Assembly: GCA_902780635.1 (NCBI GenBank)
Contig: CACZGH010000006.1
Location: 81,444-145,443, forward strand
Source of the DNA: an uncultured Prevotellaceae bacterium
GTDB lineage: Bacteria > Bacteroidota > Bacteroidia > Bacteroidales > Bacteroidaceae
Direction: 5' to 3'
Length of the DNA stretch: 64,000 nt
Under the pieces are notes generated by a model. The model did no database searches. It was given only the letters and a program-made list of their open reading frames with translations, and had not been told where the DNA came from. Each line of letters starts with the position of its first letter. Position 1 is the first letter of the stretch. Of this stretch, positions 8,907 to 16,221 are shown piece by piece. The translations under genes were made by a program, and so were the position numbers.

Positions 8907-9224
8907 ATGAATATTGAGTTTGATAATACAGCCTTAGAGGAGTTATACACCAAAGGAACGACTCAGGACCATCAATACAAGCGGTTGTCAAAGGATATCA
9001 TCAAACGCTATGTGAAGGTGGTGAACTACTTGAGGAGCGCCCGACGGTTGGAAGACCTCTTTCTGATTAAATCACTCCATTACGAGAAGAAAAAAGGTGA
9101 CCTCAATGGTGTGGATGCTGTTTGGATTAATGATCAGTATCGTCTGTTCTTTTATTCATCACCCGACGAGAGTGGAATCATTGTAAACGCATTGTTATTT
9201 GAAATATCCAAGCATTATGAATAA
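8907..9224 (+). CDS. higB: HigB-like type II toxin (RelE/ParE fold)
   Basis: A 105-residue protein of the HigB branch of RelE-like toxins, which cleave mRNA on the ribosome. Family features are a helix with YLRSARRLEDL, then SLHYEKKKG and the strand WINDQYRLFFY, where Arg and Tyr are the usual active-site region. The ATG at 8907 is preferred over an in-frame TTG six bases earlier. It overlaps the antitoxin start by 8 bases, in toxin-first order as expected for higBA. All expected strands are present, so the toxin looks intact. Confidence 0.88.
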   Translation: MNIEFDNTALEELYTKGTTQDHQYKRLSKDIIKRYVKVVNYLRSARRLEDLFLIKSLHYEKKKGDLNGVDAVWINDQYRLFFYSSPDESGIIVNALLFEISKHYE

Positions 9225-9582
9225 GAAAAATTTGACTCCATTTGTTGCAACCCATCCTGGCGAAATGATTAAGGATGAACTGAAAGAACGTGGTATGACG
9301 CAGAAGCAACTTGCCGCTGAAACCGGCATCAAACCTTCTGTTCTGAGCGAAACTATCAATGGTAAGCGTAGCGTGTCACTTAATGTGGCTGTGTCATTGG
9401 AGAAAGCCCTGGGCATACCTGCCGACATCTGGATGAATCTCCAGACGCAATACGATTTGGACACAGCTAATATTGCTGAGCGTGACAATCAGCGCGAGAC
9501 GGTCAGTGTCACTATTCCAGTAAGAGATCGAATCTTACTTCAGGAACTTGTCCGCAAGTTCGGTTGGGCATGCGTATTTTAA
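9217..9582 (+). CDS. higA: HigA-like antitoxin, XRE family
   Basis: A 121-residue antitoxin with a helix-turn-helix (MTQKQLAAETGIKPSVLSE) preceded by the HPGEMIKDEL motif seen in HigA/VapI proteins. It should neutralise HigB and repress the operon promoter. The ATG at 9217 overlaps the toxin's last codons, indicating translational coupling. The C-terminal part (about residues 80-121) extends beyond the core domain. A palindromic terminator and the tRNA-His gene follow. Confidence 0.9.
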   Translation: MNKKNLTPFVATHPGEMIKDELKERGMTQKQLAAETGIKPSVLSETINGKRSVSLNVAVSLEKALGIPADIWMNLQTQYDLDTANIAERDNQRETVSVTIPVRDRILLQELVRKFGWACVF

Positions 9583-9667
9583 AGTGGAGTCCACCTGATT
9601 TAACAGTAAATTAGCAGAAATTGAGTTAAATTTAACTTAAAATTGAATGCTAGAAAAGAAAACAAAA

Positions 9668-9699
9668 AAAGCTTGTAAGTATCGATACTTACAAGCTTT
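9668..9699 (-). terminator. Terminator of tRNA-His (32-bp perfect palindrome)
   Basis: A perfect 32-bp palindrome centred at 9683/9684 lies just downstream of the tRNA on the minus strand and is followed there by a T run. It may also stop higBA transcripts on the plus strand. Confidence 0.8.
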
Positions 9700-9706
9700 C
9701 TCTTTG

Positions 9707-9781
9707 GGTGCCCGGACGGACTCGAACCGTCGACATTCAGAACCACAATCTGACGCTCTAACCAACTGAACTACGGGCACC
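9707..9781 (-). tRNA. tRNA-His (anticodon GTG)
   Basis: The minus strand folds into a full cloverleaf: acceptor GTGCCCG/CGGGCAC, D stem GTTC/GAGC, anticodon stem TCAGA/TCTGA around loop TTGTGGT, and T arm GACGG-TTCGAGT-CCGTC. The anticodon is GTG. The extra 5' G (position -1) opposite C73, specific to tRNA-His, is present at 9781/9707. CCA is not fully encoded. Confidence 0.97.
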
Positions 9782-9891
9782 ATCATGTCACTTCCTGTGT
9801 GAAAGTGGGTGCAAAGGTACGTTATTTATTTCAAATCGCCAAATATTTTGGCAGATTTTTACGTATGCCTCATGCAACTTTCAATCGCATC

Positions 9892-10287
9892 CTAGTTCTT
9901 AGGAGCATCTGCTGCAGGAGCTGCGTCGGCTGCAGGAGCCTTGGCTGCTGGTGCGGCTGCGCCCTGATCCTGACTCTTCTGAGTAGCGTTGAAGTTTTGC
10001 TGAGTGGTAGGCAGGGTGAGAGGATTCTCGGTGGTGGCCTCCACGGCGCTTTGCTCAGTCACGGCCTTGGGAGTGACGTATGCGCACAAGACGCTCAGCA
10101 CAACCATGGCGATGGCGAGACCCCAGGTAGCTTTCTCTATGAAGTCGGTGGTTTTGCGCACACCCATGATCTGGTTGGAAGATGCGAAGTTGGAGGAAAG
10201 TCCGCCTCCTTTTGATTCTTGAATCAGCACGATACCTATCATCAGCACTGATGCGATAACGATGAGAATAACGAATAATAAGTACAT
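9892..10287 (-). CDS. secG: Preprotein translocase subunit SecG
   Basis: A 131-residue SecG, the small subunit of the SecYEG channel. Two hydrophobic helices (about residues 2-22 and 52-72) flank the cytosolic loop QESKGGGLSSNF that is diagnostic of SecG. The tail after residue 80 is low-complexity, rich in Ala, Pro, Gln and Asp, as in other Bacteroidetes. The start lies 3 bases after the upstream TPR gene, so they are cotranscribed in the conserved order sigma-54 activator, lptE, TPR, secG. Confidence 0.95.
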   Translation of the reverse strand: MYLLFVILIVIASVLMIGIVLIQESKGGGLSSNFASSNQIMGVRKTTDFIEKATWGLAIAMVVLSVLCAYVTPKAVTEQSAVEATTENPLTLPTTQQNFNATQKSQDQGAAAPAAKAPAADAAPAADAPKN

Positions 10288-10290
10288 TTT

Positions 10291-11025
10291 CTAATTATTT
10301 TTTTTATTATTTATAATCAATTTTTCCAAAAAACGGATTTGGTCTGCAAAGTAAATACTTTTTTTTGGATAATTCAAATTTAAACGCTTAATAATTTCCA
10401 AAGCCTTCGAATATCTGCCTTGTTTGATGTAAATTCGGGCTAAAGTCTCTGTAAAATACCCCTCGTCGCTGTTTTTTTCGTTTTCTTCAGCGAGTTGGGG
10501 CACATACTCAGGTTGCTCCTGAAGTTGTATCTTGCCACCGTCGTTGATGAAGTCGTCGATGAGGTCATGGCCTTTGAGTGGTGGCGTGTTGGCCTCGGCT
10601 TGCTGCTCATTGTCAAGTTCCATGAGGTAGGCCACATAGTCGATGGTGGCGTCGGCCGGAGTGGGCTTTCGTTTCGATGGCTGGCCGTCATCATTGGGGA
10701 TGGTGTTGAGAAAGTTGTCGATGAGCGAGATGGTGCGGTCGGCTTTCTTCTCACTGTCAGAGGGTGCCTGGGTTTTCTCTTTTTCTGGCTTCAGCTGATA
10801 ATGGGCGGCTTCCACCAGATCGAAGAGTTTTTTGCGGTCGGTGATGTAGATGGCGGCACGGCGCAACTCGTCGTCAAACGAAGAGTCGTGCAGCAAGTAC
10901 AGGTTGTGGAGCATGAGCAGACGTGCCGTCTGATAGTAAGGATAGAGTGCGATGAGGGTGCGGAGATCGTAAAGGGTCTCCTTGTTCATCGTCTCGGGGT
11001 GCTTGATAAGATAGGTCAGGTCCAT
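10291..11025 (-). CDS. TPR-like protein upstream of secG
   Basis: A 244-residue protein conserved between lptE and secG in Bacteroidetes. The N-terminal 90 residues are helical (YPYYQTARLLMLHNL), the middle is a charged low-complexity linker, and the end (about 195-240) carries a TPR-like helix pair (ETLARIYIKQGRYSKALEII). No signal peptide is seen, so it is probably cytosolic. The gene context suggests a link to envelope biogenesis or secretion, but no biochemical role can be read from the sequence. Confidence 0.8.
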   Translation of the reverse strand: MDLTYLIKHPETMNKETLYDLRTLIALYPYYQTARLLMLHNLYLLHDSSFDDELRRAAIYITDRKKLFDLVEAAHYQLKPEKEKTQAPSDSEKKADRTISLIDNFLNTIPNDDGQPSKRKPTPADATIDYVAYLMELDNEQQAEANTPPLKGHDLIDDFINDGGKIQLQEQPEYVPQLAEENEKNSDEGYFTETLARIYIKQGRYSKALEIIKRLNLNYPKKSIYFADQIRFLEKLIINNKKNN

Positions 11026-11034
11026 AGGCGTATG

Positions 11035-11559
11035 TCACCAGTTGGCCACTGTGGCGTTGAATATTTGGTCGGTGATTTCTTTCACCATCTGTGTTACTAA
11101 CTCTTCTTGTACCGATGTCAGCGACTGGGTGGACTCATAGGAGGCGGTGGCAGTGAACTGGCGCTCGAAATCATCCTTGTGTTCAGTGTTGTTGGTGAAC
11201 CTCACGTTGACAGTCATGGAAAGTTCTGTCTGGGCAGAGTGTCCCTCGCTCGACACACTTTTGTTGCGTTGGTTGTACTGTGTGATCTCTCCCTCAATCT
11301 TCAGGTCGCCATTGCGCTTCACCTGAGAAAGACGGGTGTGGTTGGCGAAGATGTCTTTCAACTCATTGTTGAAGATGGTCTGCATCGGTCCCCAGACATA
11401 ATTGGCTCGGATGGGGAAGTCGGAGATGGTGATGGTCTTGACCTTGGTGTAGTCGATGCTCGCACCGTTGAAACTATACGACACGCTGCACGAGAGGAGG
11501 ATGGAAACCATCACGACGACCAGAGAGTATCCAAGTATGTTAGTTTTTCGCCAGTCCAT
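11035..11559 (-). CDS. lptE: LptE-family LPS-assembly lipoprotein
   Basis: A 174-residue lipoprotein with a membrane leader and lipobox LLSC (Cys24), followed by the Bacteroidetes LptE pattern VSYSFNGASIDY, where proteins of this family begin their mature fold. LptE plugs the LptD barrel that inserts lipopolysaccharide in the outer membrane. The central strands LKIEGEITQYNQR and the late LVTQMVKEITDQIFN helix fit the family. It overlaps the end of the sigma-54 activator by 20 bases and precedes the TPR gene by 9 bases, so it is translationally coupled. Confidence 0.9.
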   Translation of the reverse strand: MDWRKTNILGYSLVVVMVSILLSCSVSYSFNGASIDYTKVKTITISDFPIRANYVWGPMQTIFNNELKDIFANHTRLSQVKRNGDLKIEGEITQYNQRNKSVSSEGHSAQTELSMTVNVRFTNNTEHKDDFERQFTATASYESTQSLTSVQEELVTQMVKEITDQIFNATVANW

Positions 11560-12787
11560 ATTGTTTCAGTTTTCGGTAGAGGGTGCGGTCAGAGATGCCC
11601 AGCTCAGAGGCGGTCTTCTTACGGTTGCCGCTGTTGCGCTCTAGGGCTTTGATGATGTTGCGGCGCTCCTGGTCGTTGAGGTTGAGGCTCTCCAGCTCAT
11701 GTTCGTTCTCGGCTATCTCCACGGCTTCGGCGTCTTCCACCAGGGTGGGCTGCTCGGTGTCATGATGCTCCTGACTGCTTTCGAGGGCCATGGGATAGGC
11801 TGCACTGAGCGCTTGTGCCTGTGAGGAGAGCGAGTTGGCGTTGTCGATCTGCTTTCGCAGTCCGTTGAGCTCTCTCCGCAGTTCACCGACATTGGAGCGC
11901 AGGTCGAAGAGCACTTTATACAGGGCCTCACGCTCCTTCTCGTAAGAGTGGTTACCAGGGGCGCTCTGCTGCAGAGGAACAGGCATGGTGGTGTCGCTGT
12001 CATCGGGGATGAAGAGGCTGAGGGTCTCCACGTCGATGACGCGCTTTTCGCTGAGCACCGACATCTGCTGGGTGATGTTTTTCAGTTGGCGCACATTGCC
12101 GGGCCATTTATAGCGCAGCATTTTCTTTTGTGCAGCCTCGTCGAGTGTGATACGTGGCAGACGGTAGCGCTCGGCTATTTGCATGGCGAAAAGCCTGAAA
12201 AGGAGCAAGATATCATTGCCGCGGTCGCGCAGCGGCGGCATCTGGATGGGGATGGTGTTGAGGCGGTAGTAGAGGTCCTCACGGAATCGCCCCTCGCTGA
12301 TGGCCTTGCGGATGTTGATGTTGGTGGCGGCCACTACGCGCACGTCGGTCTTCATCACTTTCTGGCCTCCCACGCGGATGTACTCGCCGCTCTCGAGCAC
12401 ACGGAGCAGGCGGGCTTGTGTGGCAAGGGGCAGCTCACCCACCTCGTCGAGGAAGATGGTGCCTTTGTCGGCAATGCCGAAGTAACCCTTGCTCTCGCTG
12501 ATGGCATCGGTGAATGCGCCTTTCTCATGTCCGAAAAGTTCGCTGTCGATAGTGCCCTCAGGGATGGAGCCGCAGTTGATGGCGAAATAGTTCTGACCCT
12601 TGCGTGTGGAGTGGTCGTGTATGAGGCGTGGGATGATCTCCTTGCCCACACCGCTCTCACCCACGATGAGCACGGAGAGGTCGGTGGGAGCCACCTGTAG
12701 GGCGATGTCGAGCGCACGGTTGAGGGCGTCGCAGTTGCCTACGATATTGTAGCGGTTTTTGATGCTTTGAAGGTCGGTTGTTTTCAT
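11540..12787 (-). CDS. Sigma-54-dependent transcriptional activator
   Basis: A 415-residue bacterial enhancer-binding protein without a receiver domain: the AAA+ domain starts almost at residue 1. Walker A is GESGVGKE (43-50), Walker B is IFLDEVGELP, and the sensor region ends with WPGNVRQLKN. The sigma-54 contact loop reads GAFTDA (90-95) in place of the usual GAFTGA. A linker with a coiled-coil stretch leads to a C-terminal Fis helix-turn-helix (KKTASELGISDRTLYRKL). It heads the conserved operon with lptE. With no sensory domain, its activity may be set by abundance or a partner protein. Confidence 0.94.
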   Translation of the reverse strand: MKTTDLQSIKNRYNIVGNCDALNRALDIALQVAPTDLSVLIVGESGVGKEIIPRLIHDHSTRKGQNYFAINCGSIPEGTIDSELFGHEKGAFTDAISESKGYFGIADKGTIFLDEVGELPLATQARLLRVLESGEYIRVGGQKVMKTDVRVVAATNINIRKAISEGRFREDLYYRLNTIPIQMPPLRDRGNDILLLFRLFAMQIAERYRLPRITLDEAAQKKMLRYKWPGNVRQLKNITQQMSVLSEKRVIDVETLSLFIPDDSDTTMPVPLQQSAPGNHSYEKEREALYKVLFDLRSNVGELRRELNGLRKQIDNANSLSSQAQALSAAYPMALESSQEHHDTEQPTLVEDAEAVEIAENEHELESLNLNDQERRNIIKALERNSGNRKKTASELGISDRTLYRKLKQYGLAKN

Positions 12788-12794
12788 TGGATGA

Positions 12795-12826
12795 CAAAAT
12801 TACATATAATCAATGAGAAAACTGCA
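12795..12826 (-). promoter_or_regulatory. Promoter of the sigma-54 activator/lptE/secG operon
   Basis: On the minus strand, TTG (12824-12826), 21 bases, then TAATTTTG (12795-12802), ending 7 bases before the ATG at 12787. The 5' leader would be nearly absent. Confidence 0.5.
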
Positions 12827-12851
12827 ATTTTGGCAGACTTTTTTGGTTTTT

Positions 12852-13841
12852 TTAGGGTTCTTTCCGCTCAAATTTGATGAGAAGTAGTCCGATGGCTGTC
12901 CAGATCAGCTCACGTATACGCACCAACAGCGCGACGAGGATGGCGGCATCGGTGGTCATGCGCAGTCCTTTCACCGACATGAGAAAACCGCCCTCTCGGC
13001 CTCCCAACTGCAGGGGCATGAAGAAGAGCATGTTGGCGAAAAGGCTGGTGAATGCCAGTATGAGGATGCACTCGAGATAGTTGACACTGGGCATCAGCAC
13101 ACGCAGGATGAAGAAGATCTCAAGGGCGGAAAAGATGCGGCAGAGCAGTTCGGAGAGCACGGCAGCACGGAAGGAGTGGGGGTTTTGGCCATGCAGGGCG
13201 GCAATCTGTCTGTCTACATTGTCAAGGCTTGTACGGTGCTTGTTGATAAATGAGGTGGCCCATTTCTTGGCACCGGGTAGGTGGCGCAGCAGGTTCATCG
13301 CCCTGACGGCAAGGCCTTTCTTGTAGCCCGACATAAAAAACCAGATGCCAGTGACACAGAAGGCAGCGGTGGCGGCGAGCAGCATGCCCATGGGAATGGA
13401 GACGGGCTGGGTGAGGATAAAGAGGGCGGCAGAGAGCAGCCAAAACCAGAAATGGCTGAAGATGTGGGTCATGGCGAAGAGGATGACGGAGGCAGAGGCG
13501 TGCTCTGCCCCTATCTTGGGCGACAGGGCCATGATGCGGTAGGGTTCGCCGCCCATCAGACCACCGGGCGTGGCATAGTTGAGGGCGAAGCCGGAGATGG
13601 TGATTTTGTAAAGCCACCAGAAGCCCACGTTGCATTTTTTGCGCAGCCCATTGTTGATGATGATAAACCATGAGAGGGTGTTGAAGACATAAAGCGCCCC
13701 CCATAGCGCTACGACGGCCAGAAACCAATAACCTGCCTCACGCATACGGTGCCACACCTCGTGGAAATCGAGTTGTGACACCATAATGATCAGGATGAGG
13801 AGCCCGAATAGGAAAAAACCGTTCTGGTATTTTTTCTTCAT
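12852..13841 (-). CDS. YbhN/AglD-like multi-pass membrane protein (LPG synthase TM-domain family)
   Basis: A 329-residue integral membrane protein of the family that includes the flippase half of MprF (UPF0104). Seven to eight hydrophobic segments are visible; the family motif region LNYATPGGLMGGEPYR sits near residue 95 and FMPLQLGGREGG near residue 275. It probably moves or handles lipid or isoprenoid-linked substrates; the actual substrate is unknown. The start overlaps the stop of pdxA by 4 bases, so the two are coupled. Confidence 0.88.
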   Translation of the reverse strand: MKKKYQNGFFLFGLLILIIMVSQLDFHEVWHRMREAGYWFLAVVALWGALYVFNTLSWFIIINNGLRKKCNVGFWWLYKITISGFALNYATPGGLMGGEPYRIMALSPKIGAEHASASVILFAMTHIFSHFWFWLLSAALFILTQPVSIPMGMLLAATAAFCVTGIWFFMSGYKKGLAVRAMNLLRHLPGAKKWATSFINKHRTSLDNVDRQIAALHGQNPHSFRAAVLSELLCRIFSALEIFFILRVLMPSVNYLECILILAFTSLFANMLFFMPLQLGGREGGFLMSVKGLRMTTDAAILVALLVRIRELIWTAIGLLLIKFERKEP

Positions 13842-14926
13842 TGCACTTCGTCGCGCTTCTTAGGGATCGCAAAGCGCACTTTCTCACTCTCGTCGCGCTT
13901 CTCGTGATACAGTTTTTTCAGCGGGTTGGCCAGCGGCTCATCGTAGGAGGTGCGGTTGCGCAGAGTGTCGATGGCCAGATAGATGGCGTCACGCAACGGA
14001 CTCTCGTCGGCCATGCCCTGACCTGCCTTCTGATAGTCGGGGGTGCCGCCCGGAGTGGTGTGTACCACTGGCAGCCCTGTAGTGAGCATCACCTCATGGG
14101 CTCCTGCTATCAGTCTGAATGGGGTCATCGCCTGATTGTAGTACATGGCCAGCGTACCGTCAAACTGGTTGTAATAGCCATTGTTGAAATACTCTTCAGA
14201 GGAGTAGGGACCATAGACGCCTATTCCCTTTTCTTGCAGTTCCTCAATGACGGGCTGGAGGATGGTCTTCTCCTCCTCTCCGCATTGTGGGTTGACTTGC
14301 AGGATGGCAAGACGTGGGGTAGGGAGACGGAAGTCACGCTTCAGACTGTTGAAGAAAGTGACCGCCTTTTCTGCCACCAGTTCTTTGCTGATCTGGCTCA
14401 GGGCGTTGGCCAGCGGCATCTTGTCGGTGACAGAGGCCACACGCAGTCCGTCATGCACATGCACGACGAGGGCTTTCAATTCGTTGCCCGACTGCTTTGC
14501 AATCATCGCTGGCTGGGTGAGTACCGGCTGTGTGTCGTCGGCTGCGCTGGCCTCAGCGACCGGTAGGGTCACCAAGACATCGTAAAGTCCCTCTCGTTGG
14601 TCGTTGATGGCACGCTGCAGAGCCATGCGGGCAGCCTTTTCCGACACTTTGGTGGGGGTGCCAAGATCCACTTTCACCTCTTCGTCAAAGCTGGTGAGCA
14701 TGTTCACCTTGCCGTGCTGCGCGTCCTGGGCTTTGCTGATGATGGTGAAATTGGCCTGAATGCCGAGGCTCTTGCGGTGATAGGCAGCGATTTTGGGCGA
14801 GCCGTAGATGATAGGTGTGCAAAGCTCTAATATGGTGGGGTCGGCGAAGGTCTTGAAGATGGTCTCATAACCTGTGCCGTTGGTGTCGCCATGCGTGATG
14901 GCTACACGAATCTTATTTTCTTCCAT
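13838..14926 (-). CDS. pdxA: 4-hydroxythreonine-4-phosphate dehydrogenase
   Basis: A 362-residue PdxA, which oxidises 4-phosphohydroxy-L-threonine in the DXP-dependent route to pyridoxal phosphate. The N-terminus has the family strand and loop ITHGDTNGTGYETI. The metal and substrate histidines lie in the central and late parts (AGAHEVMLTTGLP and VVHTTPGGTPDYQ). The length is about 30 residues longer than the E. coli enzyme because of a charged C-terminal tail, as in other Bacteroidales. It is followed without a gap by the YbhN-like gene. Confidence 0.95.
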   Translation of the reverse strand: MEENKIRVAITHGDTNGTGYETIFKTFADPTILELCTPIIYGSPKIAAYHRKSLGIQANFTIISKAQDAQHGKVNMLTSFDEEVKVDLGTPTKVSEKAARMALQRAINDQREGLYDVLVTLPVAEASAADDTQPVLTQPAMIAKQSGNELKALVVHVHDGLRVASVTDKMPLANALSQISKELVAEKAVTFFNSLKRDFRLPTPRLAILQVNPQCGEEEKTILQPVIEELQEKGIGVYGPYSSEEYFNNGYYNQFDGTLAMYYNQAMTPFRLIAGAHEVMLTTGLPVVHTTPGGTPDYQKAGQGMADESPLRDAIYLAIDTLRNRTSYDEPLANPLKKLYHEKRDESEKVRFAIPKKRDEVQ

Positions 14927-14982
14927 GATTGATAGGTTTTCTGGATGATATATTGATGATATATGATTGTAGAAGTCTTGTT

Positions 14983-16029
14983 TTAACAGTTGTTGGCGGC
15001 ATCACGTTCCTTGGCGGCGGTGGTGAGCAGACCGCAGGCGGCCTGGATGTCCTGACCACGGCTGGCACGGATGGTGGTGAAGATGCCATGCGAGGTGAGG
15101 TGGTCGCGGAGCGCCTCCATGCGCTCGTCGCTGGCGCCTTTCAGGTCTACGCCGGGTATCTGATGAAACCGTATCAGGTTGACACGGCAGTCCAGACCAC
15201 GGAGCAGCCGCACCATCTCACGGGCATGGAGCGGGGTGTCGTTCAGGCCACCGAAGACGATATACTCAAACGACAGTCTGCGCTGATGGGAGAAGTCGTA
15301 CTGGCGGAGCAGGGAGACAATCTCTGTTATGGGCATGGCGCGCTCGGCAGGCATGAGTGCGAGGCGCTGCTCATGGATAGGGGAGTGCAGGCTGATGGCC
15401 ACGTGACACTCGCTCTCGTCGAGAAAGCGGCGCAGCTTGCTCTTGATACCCACACTGCTCACCGTGATACGCCGTGGACTCCATGCGTAGGCATAGTCGG
15501 CTGTCAGGATCTCGGTGGCGCGCAGCACATTGTCCAGGTTGTCCATCGGTTCTCCCTGTCCCATGAACACGATGTTGGTGAGGAGGTCGCGCTCAGGCAA
15601 TGCGTATATCTGGTTGAGGATGTCGGCAGCGGTCAACTGACCTTCAAAACCTTGTTTGCCCGTCTGGCAGAAGAGGCAGTTCATTTTGCAGCCCACCTGC
15701 GACGAGACACAGAGTGTGGCCCGCTCTCCGTCGGGTATCATCACTGTCTCCACCAGTTGGCCGCTTGCGGTGGGAAAGAGGTATTTGATGGTGCCGTCTT
15801 TGCTGCATTGGCTTTCCACGGGCGGCATGTTGCCGATCTCGTAATGTTCCGACAGACGGGTGCGGTTGGCTTTCGAGATGTTGGTCATCTCATCGATGCT
15901 GCTTACGTGATTGCGGTAGAGCCAACTGGCTATCTGCCCTCCTGTGAAGGAGGGCATACCCAGGTCTTTCGCCGCCTGTTTCAGTTCGGCGAGACTCATT
16001 CCGATCAATTTCTTTTTCTGATTATCCAT
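14983..16029 (-). CDS. rlmN: Dual-specificity RNA methyltransferase RlmN
   Basis: A 348-residue radical-SAM enzyme that methylates C2 of A2503 in 23S rRNA and A37 in some tRNAs. The iron-sulfur motif CKMNCLFC places the cluster cysteines at 114, 118 and 121. VFMGQGEPMDN is the SAM-binding GEP motif. The C-terminal catalytic cysteine lies in AACGLLTT. Length and motifs are standard. On the minus strand a TACCTTTG box (16052-16059) lies about 23 bases upstream of the ATG, a possible promoter. Confidence 0.97.
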   Translation of the reverse strand: MDNQKKKLIGMSLAELKQAAKDLGMPSFTGGQIASWLYRNHVSSIDEMTNISKANRTRLSEHYEIGNMPPVESQCSKDGTIKYLFPTASGQLVETVMIPDGERATLCVSSQVGCKMNCLFCQTGKQGFEGQLTAADILNQIYALPERDLLTNIVFMGQGEPMDNLDNVLRATEILTADYAYAWSPRRITVSSVGIKSKLRRFLDESECHVAISLHSPIHEQRLALMPAERAMPITEIVSLLRQYDFSHQRRLSFEYIVFGGLNDTPLHAREMVRLLRGLDCRVNLIRFHQIPGVDLKGASDERMEALRDHLTSHGIFTTIRASRGQDIQAACGLLTTAAKERDAANNC

Positions 16030-16165
16030 GCCACTGTGTCACATTGCACTGCAAAGGTAGTCAAAAAATTGATTATGTGAGCGTAAAGCATCATATTTTC
16101 GCATTTTTTCGCCCCTACGCGTTTTTTTCGCCATCAAAAAATAGTATTGTTTTCGTATGTAGTCA

Positions 16166-16196
16166 TTGCCATTCTCGTTTTTTTTCAGTAAGTTTG
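16166..16196 (+). promoter_or_regulatory. Promoter of the GT2-HIT-SpoIID/ampG operon
   Basis: TTG (16166-16168), 20 bases, then TAAGTTTG (16189-16196). The start codon follows at 16222. Confidence 0.6.
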
Positions 16197-16221
16197 CACA
16201 TTCTTAAGAAAAGTCATCATT

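Noticed and set aside
14929-16080. 383-codon plus-strand frame over rlmN
   Set aside because: RlmN on the minus strand has all radical-SAM motifs; the overlap frame has none.
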